Below are positions 9,655 through 17,852 of a DNA stretch of 64,000 nucleotides, piece by piece. How positions within the stretch are numbered: position 1 is the stretch's first letter; each line of letters starts with the position of its first letter. A program made the position numbers and the translations under genes. Below the pieces are notes generated by a model. That model saw only the letters and a program-made list of their open reading frames with translations. It searched no databases and was not told where the DNA came from. The stretch comes from an uncultured SAR86 cluster bacterium. Its GTDB lineage: Bacteria > Pseudomonadota > Gammaproteobacteria > Magnimaribacterales > D2472. The stretch lies in contig CACIJE010000002.1 of assembly GCA_902586925.1 (NCBI GenBank), positions 62,001 to 126,000 on the forward strand. Reading direction: 5' to 3'.

Positions 9655-10377
9655 TTATATCTCTTTTGCAGGAATGCCTGCCACTGTTACACCTTCATCA
9701 ACATCCTTAAGAACTAAACTACCAGCGGCGATCTTTGCGTTTTTGCCAATTACAATGTTTCCAAGAATAGTACTAGAGGCAAATATTGAAACACCGCTTT
9801 TAATCTTTGGATGTCTATCACCTATTTCAAAACCTTTTCCACCAAGTGTTACTCCTTGATATATGGATACATTTTTATCTATTTTTGAAGTCTCACCGAT
9901 CACGACACCTGTTGCATGATCGATCATTACACCACCAGCAATATTTGCAGCTGGATGAATATCAACACCAAAAACCTCAGAAGCTCTATTTTGAAAAAAT
10001 AAAGCCATTGTATGTCTATTATCATTCCATAAACAATGAGCAGCTCGATATGTGGCAAGACCTTGAAAACCTTTGTAAAAGAGTATTGGAGTAGAAAAAT
10101 ACTTACAAGCTGGGTCATGATCTTTAAAAAAAACAAGATCATCTATTAAATCCTGTTCTATATGATCACATTTATTATAAACATCTAATATAAATTCTTT
10201 AATTTTGTTTGAGGATAAAGCATCGCTATTTAGTTTTGATGCAAGAACTGAAGCAACTGAATTTTTTAAACTATCTTGAGACAGGACTAATTGATATAAG
10301 TAAGGTTCAAGAGATGGTTCAGCACCTATTCTGAGATTAACTTCATCTCTTATAATTTTCCAAGTATCTTTATTCAT
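9655..10377 (-). CDS. cysE: Serine O-acetyltransferase, short C-terminal tail
   Basis: Acetylates serine with acetyl-CoA to give O-acetylserine for the facing cysK. The N-terminal helical SATase domain (about 1-130) contains ARAAHCLWN-like YRAAHCLW. The left-handed hexapeptide repeat domain follows, with DIHPAANIAGGVMIDHATG and IYQGVTLGG. It stops at GIPAKEI, about 30 residues shorter than E. coli CysE, so the flexible tail is nearly absent. The last residue is still Ile, the residue which in known SATs enters the CysK active site. Family is certain; complex formation is uncertain. Confidence 0.9.
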   Translation of the reverse strand: MNKDTWKIIRDEVNLRIGAEPSLEPYLYQLVLSQDSLKNSVASVLASKLNSDALSSNKIKEFILDVYNKCDHIEQDLIDDLVFFKDHDPACKYFSTPILFYKGFQGLATYRAAHCLWNDNRHTMALFFQNRASEVFGVDIHPAANIAGGVMIDHATGVVIGETSKIDKNVSIYQGVTLGGKGFEIGDRHPKIKSGVSIFASSTILGNIVIGKNAKIAAGSLVLKDVDEGVTVAGIPAKEI

Positions 10378-10406
10378 TTATTAATTTATTTTATTAATTT
10401 GATATA

Positions 10407-11825
10407 TTATTCTACAAATAATCCAAAGCCCTCTTGAAGGCCAATAACATCATTGTGGGTATTCTTATTTTTAGATAAATAAAAATCTTTAGACTCTTTG
10501 GTAAAAAGAATGTAGTTTAGTAAATCTGTATCTTTTTTTGAAAAGTCTTTTAAATTATTTTCATTACAAAAATTTGAAAATTCTTTTTTATATTCATCAA
10601 TTGACATTTTTATTGGATTGTCATTTTCAATATAGTTTTTATCTATTCTTTTTAAAAGTACTTTATTAATTTTTCCAGGTATTTCACCATACTTACCATT
10701 CACAAGATCAACAAATTCTTTATTTAAAGTTTTATACCTTTCATTGTCTAAAACATTCATAAGTGCCTGTGCGCCAACAATTTGAGAAGATGGTGTTACT
10801 AATGGAACATATCCTACATCTTCTCGAATTCTAGGTATCTCATCTATTAAATCTTTTAACTTATTTTGTTTTTTTAAATCAACAAGTTGTTTTTCAAGAA
10901 TACTTAACATTCCCCCAGGTACTTGATATAAAAGCATATTAATGTCAACGCCTCTCATAGATCCTTCAAATTCAGAATAGTTATTCCTTACTGTATGAAA
11001 ATGTTCAGCAATTTTAGTTAGCAACTTCATATCGAATGGATTGTCTTTATCTTTATAAATCATAGAAATAAAACTTTCTGTAGCAGTATGAGCATATAAA
11101 TTACTAAAAGATGATATAGATGTATCAATGTTATCTATGCCCGCTTCATATGCTTTGAGATTTGTTGCATCAGCAAGACCTGTAGTGGAGTGAGTATGGA
11201 GGTGTAATGGAATATTAATATTTTTTTTGAGTTTTTTTATCAATTCAAACCCAATATTTGGCCTTAACAATCCGGCCATATCTTTTATTGCTAATGATTT
11301 AGCTCCGATATCCTCAATACTTTTAGCAAGTTTTATCCAATATTTCTCATCATGGACTGGACTAGTGGTATAACAGATTGTTCCTTGAGAATTTCCACCT
11401 TCTTTGTTCACATATTCTATCGACGATTTGATATTATTTACATCATTTAATGAATCAAAAATTCTAAATATATTTATACCTTCTTTAAAAGAATTATTTA
11501 TAAAAAGTGATATTACTGAATCGTCGTATTCTTTATATCCAACTAAATTTTTTCCTCTTAAAAGCATTTGTAATTTAGTATTTTTAATATGCTTTTTAAA
11601 AACTTTTAATCTATCCCATGGATCTTCATTTAAGTATCTAAGGCAACAATCATAAGTGGCACCACCCCATACTTCTAATGATGAATACCCAACTTTATCA
11701 AGTAATGACAATACAGGAACCATATCTTTTGTTTTCATTCTAGATGCTATTAATGACTGCTGACCATCTCTAAGGACTACCTCTGTTATCTTAATTTTTT
11801 GTTTAGTCATATGAATTTTGCTCAC
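10407..11825 (-). CDS. Carboxyltransferase subunit (OadA/PycB type) lacking the biotin domain
   Basis: Carboxyltransferase of the pyruvate carboxylase B / oxaloacetate decarboxylase alpha family. The N terminus has TEVVLRDGQQSL and the GGATYDCCLRYLNEDPW region. KDMAG holds the lysine that is carbamylated in the family, and HLHTHS supplies metal ligands. The conserved helical domain follows (VPGGMLSIL, REDVGYVPLVTPSSQIVG). It ends at residue 472, where the carboxyltransferase part ends; family members with a fused biotinyl domain run to about 590. No biotin carrier, biotin carboxylase or OadB gene is in the window. The start is GTG at 11825; an ATG five codons later is the alternative. Confidence 0.75.
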   Translation of the reverse strand: MSKIHMTKQKIKITEVVLRDGQQSLIASRMKTKDMVPVLSLLDKVGYSSLEVWGGATYDCCLRYLNEDPWDRLKVFKKHIKNTKLQMLLRGKNLVGYKEYDDSVISLFINNSFKEGINIFRIFDSLNDVNNIKSSIEYVNKEGGNSQGTICYTTSPVHDEKYWIKLAKSIEDIGAKSLAIKDMAGLLRPNIGFELIKKLKKNINIPLHLHTHSTTGLADATNLKAYEAGIDNIDTSISSFSNLYAHTATESFISMIYKDKDNPFDMKLLTKIAEHFHTVRNNYSEFEGSMRGVDINMLLYQVPGGMLSILEKQLVDLKKQNKLKDLIDEIPRIREDVGYVPLVTPSSQIVGAQALMNVLDNERYKTLNKEFVDLVNGKYGEIPGKINKVLLKRIDKNYIENDNPIKMSIDEYKKEFSNFCNENNLKDFSKKDTDLLNYILFTKESKDFYLSKNKNTHNDVIGLQEGFGLFVE

Positions 11826-11854
11826 TGTATATTTTAGTTCATATTGCTATAAAT

Positions 11855-11881
11855 AAAAAATCCGCCAATAAGACGGATTTT
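11855..11881 (-). terminator. Rho-independent terminator
   Basis: AAAATCCG (11857-11864) pairs with CGGATTTT (11874-11881) around a nine-base loop. On the minus strand the stem is followed by a run of six T. It lies just below the stop of the cupin gene at 11899 and so ends the two-gene secreted-protein transcript. Confidence 0.75.
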
Positions 11882-11898
11882 AAGTAATCATTAATGAG

Positions 11899-12309
11899 TT
11901 AATCAATAAATACAGTATGATCCTTTCCAGGTTCGGCGACTCTAATTACTAATAAATCAGAACATACTTCACCCAATTCTGGCGCATCTGACTCACCACC
12001 ATGCACCCAATCAGATTTTTCAAACCAATATTCATTATTAGAATATGTTTTCCAATCACCTGTTGACTTCGATTGTGATTTCCCATCTAGCACATATACT
12101 AGTGTTCCTGCTGCTGGATGAAAATGTTTTGCAACTGTACCTTGATTACAGGTCTTTCTTCTTTCAACATGCATTACCATTCCGTCACTCATTTCAAACA
12201 TCTCAGATGATACTAAACCTGGAAATGACTTTGAATTATCAGCATGATCATCAGCGTTAATTGTTATTGCTAACATCATAAAAATGTAAATTCTAAAAAA
12301 TTTCTTCAT
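11899..12309 (-). CDS. Secreted cupin-domain protein
   Basis: Small exported protein with a single cupin barrel. A signal peptide covers about residues 1-19 (ending NADD). AKHFHPAAGTLVYVLDGK is the first cupin motif, with two His and a conserved Gly, and DWVHGGES resembles the second motif with its His. Cupins of this kind bind a metal or small ligand; no enzyme activity can be assigned. It begins two nt after the stop of the upstream secreted gene, whose last codons contain its Shine-Dalgarno (GGAG). A terminator follows. Confidence 0.65.
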   Translation of the reverse strand: MKKFFRIYIFMMLAITINADDHADNSKSFPGLVSSEMFEMSDGMVMHVERRKTCNQGTVAKHFHPAAGTLVYVLDGKSQSKSTGDWKTYSNNEYWFEKSDWVHGGESDAPELGEVCSDLLVIRVAEPGKDHTVFID

Positions 12310-12310
12310 A

Positions 12311-13048
12311 TTATTCTCCAGTATAAAATTTAACTAATTGAACCATTTCACTGTTGATATTGCTGAGCATATCAGAGGTTGCAGATGTATAATCTTTGTA
12401 AGATTCTGTCTGCCTAACTTTTGCTATTGAATCATTTAATTCACTTACAGAATCAGCGCCAATATATACCATATAATTTGCATATCTATTTCCATACGAA
12501 ACAGCATTTAAACCGAAAGATCCTTTTGTATTCTCCATTTGATCAAGCATCATAGATTTCCAAAGTTCAATGTATTCAGCATCTTTACCTCGTTCGACTT
12601 GAAAATTAAATTTAGCAAAAGATGTATTTGCTTTCCAAGCTCTACCTGAAAGTACATTCTGTGTTACCCAGTTCCATGATCTTGATGTATCAGTATTATT
12701 GCTTATTTTCACAAGCATGTCGGCAGCCTCTTTACAGGATGTAAAAATAGACCTTCCCTTTTCCATTTTGTCCCAATCATCATAAGAAACAAGAATGAAA
12801 TGTGAAGATGACCCTGATCCTCTTAAAGCCCATAGGCTTACATCGACATCAGACTCAGCTCTCCATTTCTTTGCACAACTTGATTTATCAAACTCATCTA
12901 GCGCTGTCATAAAGTTCATTGGGTTTGTTACAGTGACATAATTAAACTCACCAACAGATCCATCTGATTCAATTGAAACCATGTGATCGTCTGAATAAAG
13001 ATTGAATGTTATTAATAATGAAAACGAAATTAAATATTTTATAAACAT
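12311..13048 (-). CDS. Secreted protein with two ABM-like halves
   Basis: Not recognised by name. It has a signal peptide (residues 1 to about 20). Two halves of roughly 100 residues follow, each with the strand-helix-strand-helix rhythm of dimeric ferredoxin-like proteins: FNYVTVTNPMNFMTALDEF and then FAKFNFQVERGKDAEYIELW. Each half ends in a helix preceding a hydrophobic strand. This suggests an internal duplication giving a fused barrel. The start has a strong AGGAGG. It leads a two-gene transcript with the cupin protein. Function is unknown; ligand binding in the periplasm is a guess. Confidence 0.5.
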   Translation of the reverse strand: MFIKYLISFSLLITFNLYSDDHMVSIESDGSVGEFNYVTVTNPMNFMTALDEFDKSSCAKKWRAESDVDVSLWALRGSGSSSHFILVSYDDWDKMEKGRSIFTSCKEAADMLVKISNNTDTSRSWNWVTQNVLSGRAWKANTSFAKFNFQVERGKDAEYIELWKSMMLDQMENTKGSFGLNAVSYGNRYANYMVYIGADSVSELNDSIAKVRQTESYKDYTSATSDMLSNINSEMVQLVKFYTGE

Positions 13049-13201
13049 AATTTATATCCTCCTGCTATTAATCATATAGATGTTTATTAAACATACAAAG
13101 TAAAAACTATCTATATACTATTTATAAATAATTTTATTAAGTATCTAAACATATAAACATTTTTATATTATTATCTATATTCATATATAGGAGAAATAAT
13201 T
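13049..13201. promoter_or_regulatory. Divergent intergenic region, 153 nt
   Basis: Very AT-rich gap between the two secreted-protein genes (minus) and a small membrane protein gene (plus). It must contain both promoters. AGGAG at 13189-13193 is the ribosome-binding site for the ATG at 13202, and AGGAGG serves the minus gene. I see no repeat, riboswitch-like fold or small ORF. Confidence 0.35.
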
Positions 13202-13582
13202 ATGGCTGAATATCAAATATTAAATCTAATGCAAGTAGCTTTTATCCAAAATGCAATGTATTTTGTTGGAATGGTCCTGTTTACTTGGTTAGGTTTTAGA
13301 ATGGCAAATAATATATATAATAATCCTGATTCAAATATGCTTGGAAAAATTTTTACATCAATATTTTGTATATTTGTGGCAGCGTTTATGTTTGGAGTAA
13401 ATCAAATTGGTGGTTCTATTTTAGAGTCGGCAGTAGTTCAATTAAATGATATTGGTGCTTCATCTGCTGAAAGAATGGCAGCATACCTTGATTTTCCACT
13501 TGTTGTAGGGGCTCCGTTACAAACAATATTTGTTCTATTTATTCTTGCATTTCAGTTAGCAATAACTTGGACAAGTAAATAA
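13202..13582 (+). CDS. Small membrane protein, unknown
   Basis: 126 residues with three probable membrane helices (about 16-36, 49-70 and 98-122). I do not recognise the family. It has a good Shine-Dalgarno eight nt upstream and is followed directly by a strong terminator, so it is probably a single-gene transcript of its own. The loop between helices two and three carries ILESAVVQLNDIGASSAERM. No catalytic motif is visible. Confidence 0.6.
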   Translation: MAEYQILNLMQVAFIQNAMYFVGMVLFTWLGFRMANNIYNNPDSNMLGKIFTSIFCIFVAAFMFGVNQIGGSILESAVVQLNDIGASSAERMAAYLDFPLVVGAPLQTIFVLFILAFQLAITWTSK

Positions 13583-13587
13583 TATAT

Positions 13588-13612
13588 ATGGGGGCATATG
13601 CCCCCTTTTTTA
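13588..13612 (+). terminator. Strong Rho-independent terminator (perfect palindrome)
   Basis: GGGGGCATATGCCCCC at 13590-13605 is a perfect 16-base palindrome followed by six T (13606-13611). In DNA this AT-rich a G5/C5 stem is exceptional. It ends the transcript of the membrane protein at 13202-13582. It immediately precedes the start of the next gene. Confidence 0.9.
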
Positions 13613-14476
13613 ATGATTAAAGACAAAAGGATCAGTCAATTATTATGTTTATCAATATATATTGTTTCATTTTATCTTGCTTACATTGTATTACCTGAAT
13701 CAATAAACTTTATTTGGCTTAAAATTACTATATGGCATGTAAATGCAACTATTTTAATCTATCTTGGAAGTGTTCTTTTAAAGAATTCAAGTCTTTATGA
13801 TCCTTTTTGGTCCGTTGCTCCAGTTCCAATAGTTCTTTATTTATCAATTCAATCTGAAAATTCAATCTTATTAAAGATGTTAGTTGTATTTCCAATTTTA
13901 TTATGGGCAACTCGTCTAACTAGAAACTGGGTGATTAGTTGGGAAGGATTTGACCATGAAGATTTCAGGTATATAGATTTAAAAAATACAAACAAATATA
14001 AAGCTGAATTTAATAATTTTTTTGGAATACATTTGTTTCCAACTTTTATAGTAAATATTTGCTTATATCCGCTAGTCTATATCTTTATTAATGATGTTGA
14101 TGTCAATATATATCTATATATTTCATCAATTATTACATTTCTTGCAGTAATACTTGAAGCTGTTGCTGATGAACAGATGCGAAAATTTAGAAGTGATCCT
14201 AAAAATAAAGGTAAAACAATGAAATATAAGCTATGGAGATACTCAAGGCATCCAAATTATTTAGGAGAAATTGGTTTCTGGTTTGGAATTTATTTTATGG
14301 GAATTAGTTCAGGATTTGCGCCATTGTGGTTAATAGTATGTCCTTTAGCTATGTTATTACTATTTGTACTAGTGTCATGCCCAATGATGGATAAAAGAAG
14401 TCTCAAAAATAGACCAAACTATAGAGAATATATGAATAATACCTCACAACTAATGTTACTTCCTCCAAAGAATTAA
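13613..14476 (+). CDS. DUF1295 membrane protein (steroid 5-alpha-reductase-like)
   Basis: Integral membrane protein of the DUF1295 family, related by its C-terminal half to steroid 5-alpha-reductases and isoprenylcysteine methyltransferases. It has about eight hydrophobic segments. The signature YSRHPNYLGEIGFWFG near residue 210 is the conserved cofactor-binding region. I chose ATG at 13613: the frame is open to an earlier ATG at 13598, but that lies inside the terminator palindrome and adds only five residues. No Shine-Dalgarno is seen, so the message may be leaderless from a promoter overlapping the terminator. Substrate unknown. Confidence 0.75.
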   Translation: MIKDKRISQLLCLSIYIVSFYLAYIVLPESINFIWLKITIWHVNATILIYLGSVLLKNSSLYDPFWSVAPVPIVLYLSIQSENSILLKMLVVFPILLWATRLTRNWVISWEGFDHEDFRYIDLKNTNKYKAEFNNFFGIHLFPTFIVNICLYPLVYIFINDVDVNIYLYISSIITFLAVILEAVADEQMRKFRSDPKNKGKTMKYKLWRYSRHPNYLGEIGFWFGIYFMGISSGFAPLWLIVCPLAMLLLFVLVSCPMMDKRSLKNRPNYREYMNNTSQLMLLPPKN

Positions 14477-14513
14477 ATTTGAGATAAGGCTCATAATATG
14501 TAATATTAAATAA

Positions 14514-14936
14514 ATGAATGATTCAAATTTAGTTCAAAAGTTTATAGGGGTTTCTGAAAGAGTTCTGCTATTTATAATTGCTGTCGCAACTTTGTATGCA
14601 ACAGTATTTGAAATTATTAGAATGATAGATGTAAGAGTAGTGAATCTTAGCGACCTATTCTTACTTTTTATATATGCTGAGGTTTTAGGAATGGTTGCTA
14701 CATTTTATGTAAATAACAGAATACCTGTAACACTTCCCTTAATTATTGCAATGACAGCTCTTACAAGAATGATTATTCTTCAAAGTAAAGATGTGAACGC
14801 AATAAATATAATATATGAGGCGACTGGAATATTAATATTGGCAATTTCAGCATATATTATGACTTTAAAGGATAAAATCAGCTTAAAAAAACTTCTCTTA
14901 CGTGAAAAGATTGATAAATCTGATTCAAGTGACTAA
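14514..14936 (+). CDS. psiE: PsiE-family membrane protein
   Basis: 140-residue membrane protein of the PsiE (phosphate-starvation-inducible) family, with four helices. The conserved stretches are FIIAVATLYATVFEIIRMI, LFIYAEVLGMVATFY and ALTRMIILQSKD. Its function is not established in the family beyond regulation in E. coli, and nothing here shows a Pho box. It lies 37 nt after the DUF1295 gene and converges on the nitronate monooxygenase gene with a five-nt gap. Confidence 0.78.
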   Translation: MNDSNLVQKFIGVSERVLLFIIAVATLYATVFEIIRMIDVRVVNLSDLFLLFIYAEVLGMVATFYVNNRIPVTLPLIIAMTALTRMIILQSKDVNAINIIYEATGILILAISAYIMTLKDKISLKKLLLREKIDKSDSSD

Positions 14937-14941
14937 TTTTT

Positions 14942-15865
14942 TTAAAACTTAAGTTTTCCCATTGATACGCACTTATCATTAAATTCACTAATGGTTTCTT
15001 CGATAATTTGACTAACGGGTTTAATTTCGTTTATTAAACCTACAGATTGACCTGATAAAGCAGGAGCTGCTTCCATATCACCACCAAAATACAACTCTTT
15101 AATATTTAGTAATGCTGTCATATCCATATGTCCTTTTTCATTAATATCTCTTGTTAAATTTGTTTTTAAGGCTCTGATAACCGGTTTTGATTTCTTATTT
15201 AAAATATAGGTTCCATCAATTGAAGAATCTATTATTTTGTTTTTAAAATTGTTATGAACTGGGCTTTCAAGACTTGAAACAAATCTTGTTCCCATCTGAA
15301 TTCCTTCGGCACCAGCAGCGAAAACTGCAGCCATTCCTGCACCGTCTACAATTCCTCCAGCAGCGATAATTGGTAAATCTATATTTTGTTTAATTGATTG
15401 AATTAGAACTAACAAACCAACTTCAACTGGACTTTTAAAACCACCTCCTTCTGTGCCTTCAACAACTAGTCCATCAACACCTGCATTCGCAGCTTTAATT
15501 GCCCCATCGAGATTTGGTACAGCGTGATATACGGTAATTCCTGCACCTTTAAGTGTATTGATATATTTAGTAGGATCGCCTGCAGAAGTTGTTACAAATC
15601 TTACTCCAGAATCAACACAGAATTTAATCATTGAATCATCTTTCAGAAATAGTAAGGGTAAATTAACTCCAAATGGTTTATCAGTTAATTCTGACATGAA
15701 CTCAATTTCTTTTTTACAGTTATCAATTTCACCAGATGATGTCTCTATGATTCCCATGCCACCAGCTTCACAAACAGCAGATGCAAGTTGACTTCTTGCG
15801 ATCCAACCCATTGGAGCTTGAATAATTGGATATTTAGATCCTGTATGTTTGATCACTCTATTCAT
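14942..15865 (-). CDS. Nitronate monooxygenase family flavoprotein
   Basis: FMN-dependent TIM-barrel protein of the nitronate monooxygenase (2-nitropropane dioxygenase) family. PIIQAPMGWIA opens the barrel, EGTEGGGF and AAGGIVDGAGMAAVFAAGAE are the FMN phosphate-binding regions, and GTRFVSSLES follows. Known members oxidise alkyl nitronates, or in the FabK branch reduce enoyl-ACP; the branch is not decided here. I prefer ATG at 15865 over the TTG one codon upstream. It is a stand-alone minus-strand gene between PsiE and the glutathione/dehalogenase operon. Confidence 0.82.
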   Translation of the reverse strand: MNRVIKHTGSKYPIIQAPMGWIARSQLASAVCEAGGMGIIETSSGEIDNCKKEIEFMSELTDKPFGVNLPLLFLKDDSMIKFCVDSGVRFVTTSAGDPTKYINTLKGAGITVYHAVPNLDGAIKAANAGVDGLVVEGTEGGGFKSPVEVGLLVLIQSIKQNIDLPIIAAGGIVDGAGMAAVFAAGAEGIQMGTRFVSSLESPVHNNFKNKIIDSSIDGTYILNKKSKPVIRALKTNLTRDINEKGHMDMTALLNIKELYFGGDMEAAPALSGQSVGLINEIKPVSQIIEETISEFNDKCVSMGKLKF

Positions 15866-15935
15866 CAATTAATTGTATCTATAATCTGAACACTAATATA
15901 ATAATACATATAGTTTATAAAGATGAGATTCAATT

Positions 15936-16337
15936 ATGAAATTTGAAAATAAAGTTATTCCCAGTGAAGAACAAATAAATGGTTTTTTAGAAGATCCTGA
16001 CCTTGGACCTATTTCAATGGTGAATTTATTAAAATACAAAGATAAAGCATCTTACGAAGATGGAAGGAATTCTAACCTTTCTGGTGAAGAAGCATATGGT
16101 TTATATGCAATTGAGGTTGTGAATTTGGTTAAGAAATACGGTGGTGAATTTATATTCGCAGGTAAGGTAAGTAGACTAATGCTGGGAGAAGTTGATGAAT
16201 TATGGGATTCTGTTGCAATAGCAAAATATCCAAATAGAAGAGCGATGTTTGAAATGACAATGGATCCAGAATATCAAAAAATTCATATTCACAGAGATGC
16301 AGGGCTTGCAGGTCAGCTTAATATAGAAACAATCTAA
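15936..16337 (+). CDS. DUF1330-like protein
   Basis: 133-residue soluble protein that resembles DUF1330, a dimeric ferredoxin-like family of unknown function. PISMVNLLKYKDKA at the N terminus, GGEFIFAGKVSRLMLGE in the middle and AIAKYPNRRAMFEMTMDPEY at the end are the conserved parts. It is the first gene of the eight-gene plus-strand operon ending at 22009 and is followed after four nt by the MBL hydrolase gene. Confidence 0.65.
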   Translation: MKFENKVIPSEEQINGFLEDPDLGPISMVNLLKYKDKASYEDGRNSNLSGEEAYGLYAIEVVNLVKKYGGEFIFAGKVSRLMLGEVDELWDSVAIAKYPNRRAMFEMTMDPEYQKIHIHRDAGLAGQLNIETI

Positions 16338-16341
16338 AAAC

Positions 16342-17394
16342 ATGAAAAAAATATTAATACTATTAAGTTTTGTTGTTTCAATTTTTATCATTGGCTTAGT
16401 ATCAATAAACTCTCATTCTGTTCAAGACAGAATTTTAAATATTGGTATAAAAAATATTCTTTTTAGCGCAGAACCTTTTTTAGATAAAGAAGATACTTTA
16501 AAAGTTGTTATTTGTGGTTCGAGATCACCTCTTCCTTCTCCCGGACGAGCTGAATCTTGTGTACTTGTAGAAGCTGGTGATGACATTTATATTTTTGATA
16601 TGGGTAATGGAAGTGTTAATAACCTTACACAGTATCAATTACCATGGCCAAATGTGAAGGCAGTTTTAATAACACATATGCATTCAGACCATATGGCAGA
16701 CTTACCAGATGCACATCTTCAATCTTGGATTCAAGGGAGAACTGCACCATTAAAAGTTTATGGACCAGAGGGAATAAATCTTGTTACTAAAGGTTTTGAG
16801 CTAGCATATTCACCAGATTATCAATACAGGAATGAACATCATGGAGATGACATGTTGCCAATGAGTATTGCGGGGTTTAATGCGATCCAAATTATAAATA
16901 ATCAATTAATTCCAAATGATACTCCAGGATTAGAAATATTACCTTTTGTAGTTGATCATTATCCTGTTAATTCGTCATTTGGTTTTAAAGTATCCTATAA
17001 AGGAAGAACAGTTGTTATAAGTGGAGACACTATTCATGATGGAAGTGTTCAAAAATTTTCAAAGAATGTTGATCTTCTTGTTCATTCGGCTATATCAATA
17101 GATATTGTTGAAAGAATGAGAAAATTCGCCCCAATACCTCAAATGGACAAAATACTTAAAGACATTCAGGATTATCACACAAGCATAAAGGAAGCAGGTG
17201 AAATTGCTAGAGATGCAAATGTAAAACATCTGCTCATTTACCATTCCATACCCACACCTAGAAATACTTTAATGGAAAGAGTATTTTTTAGGCCTATTGA
17301 AGGCATATTTAAAGACTATACTCTCTCGGATGATGGAACTAGGGTTGTTATGCCAGTCGGTAATAATGAAATTATTATTGATGAAATAAACTAA
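16342..17394 (+). CDS. Membrane-anchored MBL-fold hydrolase
   Basis: Metallo-beta-lactamase-fold hydrolase with an N-terminal anchor or uncleaved signal (residues 4-24). The core begins near SRSPLPSPGRAESCVLVEAG. THMHSDHMADL supplies the His/Asp metal ligands. SGDTIHDG gives the bridging Asp, and LIYHSIP gives the last His. It resembles the RNase Z-like/arylsulfatase-like branch that contains secreted lactonases and phosphodiesterases. It overlaps the next gene by one nt (TAATG). It could act on a compound processed by the dehalogenase and GSTs of the operon, but this is inference. Confidence 0.75.
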   Translation: MKKILILLSFVVSIFIIGLVSINSHSVQDRILNIGIKNILFSAEPFLDKEDTLKVVICGSRSPLPSPGRAESCVLVEAGDDIYIFDMGNGSVNNLTQYQLPWPNVKAVLITHMHSDHMADLPDAHLQSWIQGRTAPLKVYGPEGINLVTKGFELAYSPDYQYRNEHHGDDMLPMSIAGFNAIQIINNQLIPNDTPGLEILPFVVDHYPVNSSFGFKVSYKGRTVVISGDTIHDGSVQKFSKNVDLLVHSAISIDIVERMRKFAPIPQMDKILKDIQDYHTSIKEAGEIARDANVKHLLIYHSIPTPRNTLMERVFFRPIEGIFKDYTLSDDGTRVVMPVGNNEIIIDEIN

Positions 17395-17852
17395 TGACAC
17401 TTTTTCCTAATAAATTAAATCATGATTACAAGGGTTCAAAAATAGCAATATATGGTCTTTATCCTATTTTTGCTTTATATATATTTAGATCACTTGTACA
17501 TTTTCTCACAGAAAATGCTGGTCTTGTAGGAATTGCAACAATAAAAGAACTTCCAATTACAGATACTATTGATCCGAATAACCTAGTTTATTTGTTTGCA
17601 TCGCTTTGGGGAGCAACGCAAGTATCATTAACATTAATTTTATTAATTTTATTTATCAAGTACAAAAACCTAGTACCGTTAATATATATGATATGTCTCT
17701 TTGATCACTGCTTTAGATTAATTTCTGGTTCACTTCATCCTTTGACCGATGACTACTATATAAATACACCTCCCGGGGTTATTGGTAATGTACCATTACT
17801 AATTTACTTTATGATAATGTTTTATTTGTCACTAAAAAAAGGAAACACATAA
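17394..17852 (+). CDS. Four-TM membrane protein, unknown
   Basis: 152 residues with four membrane helices (about 18-38, 62-87, 92-112 and 128-147). I do not recognise the family. Conserved-looking polar residues lie in the third segment (LFDHCFRLISG). The ATG overlaps the stop of the MBL gene and the TAA directly touches the ATG of the next gene, so it is firmly part of the operon. Confidence 0.55.
   Translation: MTLFPNKLNHDYKGSKIAIYGLYPIFALYIFRSLVHFLTENAGLVGIATIKELPITDTIDPNNLVYLFASLWGATQVSLTLILLILFIKYKNLVPLIYMICLFDHCFRLISGSLHPLTDDYYINTPPGVIGNVPLLIYFMIMFYLSLKKGNT

Noticed and set aside
13598-13612. Longer start for the DUF1295 protein
   Set aside because: The ATG lies inside the terminator palindrome and would add only five residues encoded by the stem and T run.
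14944-14957. AAAACTTAAGTTTT palindrome between psiE and the nitronate monooxygenase gene
   Set aside because: It is pure AT apart from one C/G pair, lies within the last codons of the monooxygenase gene, and such palindromes are expected often in this DNA. A weak bidirectional terminator cannot be excluded.
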